From: Actinomadura terrae
GTDB taxonomy: Bacteria > Actinomycetota > Actinomycetes > Streptosporangiales > Streptosporangiaceae
Direction: 5' to 3'
Assembly: GCF_022751215.1 (NCBI RefSeq)
Contig: NZ_JAICDG010000002.1
Location: 1,922,001-1,986,000 of the forward strand
Length of the DNA: 64,000 bases
The first letter of the stretch is position 1. Each line of letters begins with the position of its first letter. Shown piece by piece: positions 58,968-64,000 of the stretch. The translations under genes and the position numbers were made by a program. Below the pieces are notes generated by a model that was not told the DNA's origin, did not search any database, and saw only the letters and a list, made by a program, of their open reading frames with translations.

Positions 58968-60668
58968 ATGAACCACTCCCCGGACCTGGTGCTACTGGAC
59001 GGCGAGGTCCTCACGGCCGACGCCCGGTTCTCGGTGGCGCAGGCTGTGGCCATCACCGGCGGGAAGATTACAGCGGTCGGTTCGACCGATGACATACGCG
59101 CGCTGGCCGGACCCCGCACCCAGGTCGTCGACCTGCGCGGACGCACGGCCCTGCCCGGCATCAACGATTCGCACCTGCACGGCTGCGCGTTCGGCGTGAA
59201 CCGCCCGCCGCTCGCCCTGGACGTGGCGCACCCGGCGGTCCGATCGATCGCCGACATCGTGGCCGTCGTGAAGGACGCGGCGTCCCGCACCCCCGAGGGC
59301 GAATGGATTCGCGGGAACGGCTGGGACCCCGGCTACCTGACCGAGAGCCTTGAGAGCGGGCGGATGCCGAACCGCACCGACCTCGACGCGGTCGCCCCGT
59401 CCCACCCCGTGTACCTCCAGGACTTCAGCGGCCACCTCACCTGGGCCAACACGCGGGCACTGGAGCTCGCCGGGATCACCGCCGACAGCGAGTCCCCGGA
59501 GGGCGGCCGCATCCACGTGGACGGCGCCGGGAACCCGACCGGCCTGCTGGCCGAGGGCGCCCAGGACCTCCTCCAGCGGCACCTGCCCGCCTACACCCGC
59601 GCGCAGATCGAGCAGGCGATCCGCGAGGCGGTCGCGGTGCTCCAGCAGGAGGGGATCACCAGCTACACCGAGCCCGGCCTCGGGCCGGGCGGCAAGAGCC
59701 TGTTCGCGGGCGCCGCGAGCCAGCTCACCCTGGACGTCTACGGCGACCTCGCCCGCGCCGGCGAACTCGGCGCGCGGGTCAGCGTCCTGCTGCTGCTCAC
59801 CGGCATGAGCGGCTCGGCCGCCGAGATCGCGGAAGGTCTCGCCACCGCGAAGACCCCGCAGGACGTCGACCCGCGCATCCTCAACGTCATCGGCGTGAAG
59901 CTGTTCGCCGACGGCATCCCGCCGAACGAGACCGCGTGGATGCGCGACCAGTACCCCGGCGGCGACTTCGGCTGCCTGTGCGTGCACGGCGCCGCCGACG
60001 CGCTGCGCACCCGCGAGCTGAATGAGATGATCAGGCTCGCGCACGTCGCGGGCCACCAGCTCGGCGTGCACGTCACCGGGGACCGCGCGATCGACGCCGT
60101 CGTGGACGCGTTCGAGGCCGCGCAGGCCGAGCACCCCCGCGACGACCCGCGCCACTACGTGATCCACGCCGACCTGCTCGGGCCGCAGAGCATGCGCAAG
60201 CTCGCCCGGCACGGCTTCGGCGCGAACATGAACCCGGCGATCAAATGGATGATCGTTGACATGCTGGAGGAGCAGCTCGGCCATGAGCGGGCGGCCTACC
60301 AGTACCCCGTCCGATCGGCGATCGAGGCCGGTATCCCGGTCTGCGCCAGCTCGGACGCGCCCGTCGCCTCGCCCAACTGGCGGCAGGGCGTGGCGGCGAT
60401 GCTGCTGCGCGAGTCCAAGGCCAGCGGCCGGACGTTCGGCCCCGAGCAGCGCGTCGGGCTGCCGGAGGCCGTCCGCGCCTACACCGTGAACGCGGCCTGG
60501 CAGGACTTCGCCGAGGACTGGAAGGGCACCCTCGAACCCGGCAAGGCCGCCGACGTCACCGTCCTGGACGGGACGCTCACCGCCCTCGACCCCCACGACC
60601 TCCCGGACGTCCCCGTCGCTCTGACCGTGTTCGACGGCGGGATCGTCCACAGCACCGAAGGTCTCTGA
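58968..60668 (+). CDS. YtcJ-like amidohydrolase
   Basis: 566-aa metal-dependent amidohydrolase (Amidohydro_3 type). Metal motif H-x-H in NDSHLHG near residue 70, further His in GVHVTGDRAIDAVV and YVIHADLLG, and the late Asp in CASSDAPVASP. The C-terminal EPGKAADVTVLD strand is typical. Acts on an unknown amide or ester. ATG 58968 after AAGGAG. The binding-protein gene starts 1 nt after its stop, making it the first gene of a transport operon under the regulon operator. Confidence 0.88.
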   Translation: MNHSPDLVLLDGEVLTADARFSVAQAVAITGGKITAVGSTDDIRALAGPRTQVVDLRGRTALPGINDSHLHGCAFGVNRPPLALDVAHPAVRSIADIVAVVKDAASRTPEGEWIRGNGWDPGYLTESLESGRMPNRTDLDAVAPSHPVYLQDFSGHLTWANTRALELAGITADSESPEGGRIHVDGAGNPTGLLAEGAQDLLQRHLPAYTRAQIEQAIREAVAVLQQEGITSYTEPGLGPGGKSLFAGAASQLTLDVYGDLARAGELGARVSVLLLLTGMSGSAAEIAEGLATAKTPQDVDPRILNVIGVKLFADGIPPNETAWMRDQYPGGDFGCLCVHGAADALRTRELNEMIRLAHVAGHQLGVHVTGDRAIDAVVDAFEAAQAEHPRDDPRHYVIHADLLGPQSMRKLARHGFGANMNPAIKWMIVDMLEEQLGHERAAYQYPVRSAIEAGIPVCASSDAPVASPNWRQGVAAMLLRESKASGRTFGPEQRVGLPEAVRAYTVNAAWQDFAEDWKGTLEPGKAADVTVLDGTLTALDPHDLPDVPVALTVFDGGIVHSTEGL

Positions 60669-60669
60669 C

Positions 60670-61842
60670 ATGCGAATCGCACATATCCTCGCCGCGGCCG
60701 TCCTGGTCGCCCCCCTGGCGGCATGCGCGGACGACAGCGCCGGCGGCGGCTCCGGGCCGATCAACATCGGCTCGGTGTCGACGCTGAGCGGCCCGGTCAC
60801 CTTCCCCGAGGCGTCGCAGGCGGCCCGCGCCGTGTTCGATGACGTCAACGCGAACGGCGGCATCAACGGCCGGAAGATCGCCTACACCGCCGGCGACGAC
60901 AAGGGCGACCCGGCCAGCGCCGCGCTGGCCGCCCGCGACGTCATCCAGAACAAGAAGGCCGTCGCGCTGGCGGGCGGCGCGAGCCTCGTCGACTGCCAGG
61001 TCAACGGCCCGCTCTACAAGCGCAACAAGATCACCGACGTGCGCGGCATCGGGGTCGACCCCGGCTGCTTCACCTCGTCGAACATCTCGCCGGTCAACAC
61101 CGGCCCGTTCTTCGGCTCGACCGTGACGCTGTACTACGCGTCCGAGAAGCTGAAGCTGAACAAGATCTGCGCGTTCTTCTCCATCATCGGCAGCACCGCC
61201 AACGCCTACCGCGAGGGCGTGGACCGCTGGTCCAAGATCACCGGCAAGAAGCTGCTGGTCAACGACCTGAGCCTGTCGGCCTCCACCACCGACTTCACCC
61301 CCTATGTGCTGCGCGCCCGCAGCGCTGGCTGCGAGGCCGTGCTGTTCAACGGCGTCGAGCCGATGTCGATCGGCTGGGTCAAGGCCGCGCAGGCCCAGAA
61401 GATCAACAACATCAAGTGGCTGTTCCTCGCCTCCACCTACACGGTCGAGGCGTCCAAGGCCCTCGGCCCGGCGGGCAAGAACGTCGTGGCGCTGTCGGAG
61501 TTCGAGCCCTACACCGACGAGCAGTCCGCCGCGAACAAGGACTGGCGGGCGACGATGACCAAGCACAAGGTGCCGCTCACCGCGTTCGCCCAGGGCGGCT
61601 ACCTCGCCGCCCAGCACCTGGTCACGGTGCTGCGCTCGATCAAGGGCGACATCACCCGCGAGAAGGTCACGAAGGCGATGGAGGACCTCAAGCCGCTGCC
61701 CTCGGGCATGACCGGGATGCCGTTCGCGTTCGGGACCGGCGACTCGCACGCCTCCAACCTCGCCGCCAAGTTCGTGAAGCCGGACGCGAAGGGCGGATGG
61801 ACCGTCCTGACGCCCGAGTGGGTCAAACTTCCCAATGCTTGA
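60670..61842 (+). CDS. ABC substrate-binding lipoprotein (LivK type)
   Basis: 390-aa extracytoplasmic binding protein of the branched-chain amino acid/amide family. Lipobox VAPLAAC near residue 19, then a Gly/Ser linker and the type I fold (INIGSVSTLSGPVTFPEASQ, YTAGDDKGDPASAA, TDFTPYVLRARSAGCEAVLFNG). Ligands for this family include amino acids, amides, urea and aromatic acids, so the regulon substrate is a good candidate. Overlaps the permease gene by 8 nt. Confidence 0.9.
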   Translation: MRIAHILAAAVLVAPLAACADDSAGGGSGPINIGSVSTLSGPVTFPEASQAARAVFDDVNANGGINGRKIAYTAGDDKGDPASAALAARDVIQNKKAVALAGGASLVDCQVNGPLYKRNKITDVRGIGVDPGCFTSSNISPVNTGPFFGSTVTLYYASEKLKLNKICAFFSIIGSTANAYREGVDRWSKITGKKLLVNDLSLSASTTDFTPYVLRARSAGCEAVLFNGVEPMSIGWVKAAQAQKINNIKWLFLASTYTVEASKALGPAGKNVVALSEFEPYTDEQSAANKDWRATMTKHKVPLTAFAQGGYLAAQHLVTVLRSIKGDITREKVTKAMEDLKPLPSGMTGMPFAFGTGDSHASNLAAKFVKPDAKGGWTVLTPEWVKLPNA

Positions 61843-62692
61843 GGGAGCGATCGCCGGACTCGCCGGCGGCGGCGCCTACGCCGCACTCGGGCTCTGCCTC
61901 ACGCTCATGTTCCGGCTGGTCAGGGTCGTCAACTTCGCGCAGGTCGCGATCGGCGTGATCGGCGTCTACACGATGGCGGTGGCCTCCGAGCACGGCTGGC
62001 CCTACGGGGCGGCCGCGCTCGCGGGGCTGCTCGCCGCGACCCTCGTCGCCGCCGTGCTCGGCTGGGTGATGGGCAAGTGGTTCGGGGAGGCGGGCGCCGA
62101 CCAGCGCTCGGCGATCTCCATCGCGTTCCTCGTCGGCCTGCTCGCCGTCTCCTACCTGGTGTTCGGCACCGACCCGCGCCGCATGCCGGGCAAGTTCGGC
62201 GGCTCGCTGTTCACCCTGGACGGGATCACGGTCACGCAGGCGGCGGCCGTCTGCGCGGTCGGCTCGGTCGTGGTCGCGGGCGCGGCGTGGCTCGTGCTCA
62301 CCCGCACCGTCCTCGGGCTGCGGCTGCGGGCGCTGTCGGAGCGCCCGACGACCGCCGAACTGCATGCGATCCCCTCCCGCCGCCTCGGCGTCGGGATGTG
62401 GGCGGTCACGGGGCTGCTGGCGGCGGCCGTGCTGCTGGTCGTCGCGCCGCAGCAGACCAGTGACCAGACGTCGCTGGCGCTGATGGTGATCCCGGCGGGC
62501 GCGGCGGCGCTGGTCGGGGGCTTCAGCAGCCTCGGCCGGACGGTCGCGGGCGGGCTCGGGCTCGGCACGCTCCAGGGCGCGCTCGCGCACGTCACCGAGT
62601 TGCAGCAGTACCGCGACACGGTTCCGTTCGTGGCGATCCTCGCCATCTTGATCTGGTCCCAGAGGCGGGAGGTGTGGGATGCGGCTCGCTGA
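61835..62692 (+). CDS. ABC permease (LivH type)
   Basis: 285-aa inner-membrane permease with about eight segments. MLEGAIAGLAGGGAYAALGLCLTLMFRLVRVVNFAQ is the usual LivH start, and the EAA-like loop VLGLRLRALSERPTTAELHAIPS is recognisable. Start inside the end of the binding-protein gene and end overlapping the next gene by 14 nt, so the set is translated together. Confidence 0.9.
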   Translation: MLEGAIAGLAGGGAYAALGLCLTLMFRLVRVVNFAQVAIGVIGVYTMAVASEHGWPYGAAALAGLLAATLVAAVLGWVMGKWFGEAGADQRSAISIAFLVGLLAVSYLVFGTDPRRMPGKFGGSLFTLDGITVTQAAAVCAVGSVVVAGAAWLVLTRTVLGLRLRALSERPTTAELHAIPSRRLGVGMWAVTGLLAAAVLLVVAPQQTSDQTSLALMVIPAGAAALVGGFSSLGRTVAGGLGLGTLQGALAHVTELQQYRDTVPFVAILAILIWSQRREVWDAAR

Positions 62693-64000
62693 CAAGCAGA
62701 CGAACCCGGCCGCGTCGGTGCTCGGCCCGCTCGCGCAGCCGGCCGTCGCGCTGCTGGTCATCGCGGTCGCGGCGGCGGTCGTCCCGCAGTACTGGCTGTT
62801 CCTCGCGACGTCGGTGCTGGTGTCGGCGGTCGCGCTGCTCGGCCTCGGCATCGTCGGCCGCGCCGGCATGAACTCGCTGTGCCAGCTCGCGTTCGCGGCC
62901 GTCGGCGCGTGGACGGTCGCCCAGCTCAACGTCTGGCAGGCGCCGGGCGGGCTGATCGTCTGGACGATCGCGGGCGGTGTCGTCGCGATGCCGTTCGGCG
63001 TGCTGATCGGGCTGCCGGCGCTGCGGCTGCGGGGCGTGCACCTCGCGGTCGTCACGCTCGGGTTCGCGGCGGCCGCCGACGTGGTGATCGCGGCGGTCAA
63101 CTTCCCCGGCGTCGAGACGGGCGAGCAGGTCCTGCGGCCGATGTTCATCGCCACCGACCGGCAGTACTTCGTCTACGCGGGGGTGCTGTTCGTCGTCGCC
63201 GCGATCGGCGTCGAGTGGCTCGGGCGGACCCGGATGGGCGCCGCGTGGCGCGCCGTCCGGTTCTCCGAGCGCGCGACCGCCGCGTCCGGGACGAGCGTCG
63301 CCCGCGCCAAGCTGTCGGCGTTCGCGCTGAGCGCGTTCGGCGCGGGCCTGGCGGGTGGGCTGCTCGCCGGGCAGATCGGCATGATCACGGCGCAGAACTT
63401 CACCACGATCAGCTCGCTCGCGCTGTTCGTCGTCGCCGTGATGGCGGGCAGCGAGTACGTGGTCGGGGCGCTGTTCGGCGGCTTCCTGATCGCGTTCGTG
63501 CCGGAGATCTTCCGCCGCGCCGGGATCAACCAGGACTGGGCGAACGTGCTGTTCGGCGTCGGCGCCGTCCAGGCGCTGTCGCAGGGCAGCAGCATCAGCG
63601 AGGGCATGGCCCGCAGGCTGCGGGCGCGCAGACCCGTGAAGGTCCCCGAGCCGAGGCCGTCGCAGGAGAGCGGCGAGCCGCCGCTCGGGACCAAGCCGCT
63701 GCTGGAGGTCGAGGGCCTCGGCGTCCGCTTCGGGCAGGTCGTCGCGCTGGAGAACGTGGACCTCGTCGTCCCCGAGGGCACCGTCATGGGGCTCATCGGG
63801 CCGAACGGCGCGGGCAAGTCCACGCTGACCGACGCGCTGTCGGGGTTCCTCACGTCCGCGACCGGGTCCGTCACGCTCGACGGCCGCAAGCTGGACGGGA
63901 TGCCCGTGCACCGCCGCGCCGCCGCCGGGCTGCGCCGCACGTTCCAGCAGGACCGCGTCCCGACCGGGCTCACCGTCGGCGCCTACCTGCGCTTCGCCGC
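62679..64000 (+). CDS. LivM-LivG fusion: ABC permease plus ATPase (cut by window end)
   Basis: At least 440 codons, open at the right edge. Residues ~1-305 are a LivM-type permease: membrane helices from residue 20, the LALRLRGVHLAVVTLGFA-type loop (here LPALRLRGVHLAVVTLGF) and AMAG/SEYVVGALFGGFLIAF. After a linker rich in Pro/Arg/Glu a LivG-type ATPase starts at about residue 345: LLEVEGLGVRFGQVVALENV, Walker A GPNGAGKST, and Q-loop region RRTFQQDRVPTGLTV at the cut. ATG 62679 lies inside livH. A LivF ATPase should follow outside the window. Confidence 0.88.
   Translation, partial: MRLADKQTNPAASVLGPLAQPAVALLVIAVAAAVVPQYWLFLATSVLVSAVALLGLGIVGRAGMNSLCQLAFAAVGAWTVAQLNVWQAPGGLIVWTIAGGVVAMPFGVLIGLPALRLRGVHLAVVTLGFAAAADVVIAAVNFPGVETGEQVLRPMFIATDRQYFVYAGVLFVVAAIGVEWLGRTRMGAAWRAVRFSERATAASGTSVARAKLSAFALSAFGAGLAGGLLAGQIGMITAQNFTTISSLALFVVAVMAGSEYVVGALFGGFLIAFVPEIFRRAGINQDWANVLFGVGAVQALSQGSSISEGMARRLRARRPVKVPEPRPSQESGEPPLGTKPLLEVEGLGVRFGQVVALENVDLVVPEGTVMGLIGPNGAGKSTLTDALSGFLTSATGSVTLDGRKLDGMPVHRRAAAGLRRTFQQDRVPTGLTVGAYLRFA

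Overview
The window is a 64-kb chromosomal stretch of a very high-GC actinomycete. Evidence: nearly all third codon positions are G or C, GTG and TTG starts are common, many genes lack a Shine-Dalgarno site and carry a -10-like hexamer 6 to 8 nt before the start codon (leaderless style), and the gene families are actinobacterial (mycothiol-dependent reductase of the Rv2466c type, GlbO-type truncated haemoglobin, LLM/F420-type oxidoreductase, SigR-like promoter). An Actinomadura-like member of the Streptosporangiales is my inference; no rRNA is present to prove it. I found no tRNA, rRNA, CRISPR array, prophage or transposase gene.

Region 1 (0.2-29.9 kb) is mostly housekeeping. It holds a secreted S37 peptidase, an alpha-glucosidase, glbO, an MscS channel, an XRE/TPR regulator with a GNAT enzyme, a methyltransferase carrying a MITE-like insert, an S9 peptidase, an HNH protein, an FmdB-type zinc ribbon, ilvD, a NERD protein, an amidase-malQ pair, pepN, a mycothiol-dependent reductase, a nickel ECF transporter (nikMNQO) with a Nur-like operator, a CooC/MinD-like ATPase and rpiB. 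The set aglA, glbO, HNH, pepN, Rv2466c homologue and rpiB recalls the Rv2465c-Rv2471 neighbourhood of Mycobacterium tuberculosis, here broken up by other genes.

Region 2 (30-39.6 kb) is signalling and miscellaneous enzymes: a PP2C/SpoIIE phosphatase, a Ser/Thr kinase with a repeat-expanded activation loop, a histidine kinase without a partner regulator, an amidase, a fused acyl-CoA carboxyltransferase, and a DesK/NarL-type two-component pair whose regulator has lost about 45 residues of its receiver domain.

Region 3 (37.2-64 kb) is the most interesting part. It combines a gamma-glutamylation (Puu-like) amine route (glutamine-synthetase-like ligase, aldehyde dehydrogenase, PuuD-like hydrolase, second class-I amidotransferase, APC permease, GABA transaminase) with a homoprotocatechuate meta-cleavage operon (hpaE-hpaD-hpaG), a P450, an LLM monooxygenase, an acetoacetate-decarboxylase-like enzyme, an amidohydrolase and a branched-chain-amino-acid-type ABC importer. 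At least ten copies of one palindrome, about TCGTTTGGGYCCGTACGA, lie in the promoters of these genes, several exactly between -35 and -10 elements. A MarR-family gene sits in the middle with two copies in its own divergent promoter. I read this as one repressor controlling a scattered aromatic-amine or amine catabolic regulon. A VanY-type carboxypeptidase and a D-Ala-D-Ala ligase interrupt the region and do not carry the operator. A PucR-type regulator with a large repeat insertion sits beside an aldehyde dehydrogenase and gabT. The window ends inside a LivM-LivG fusion gene.
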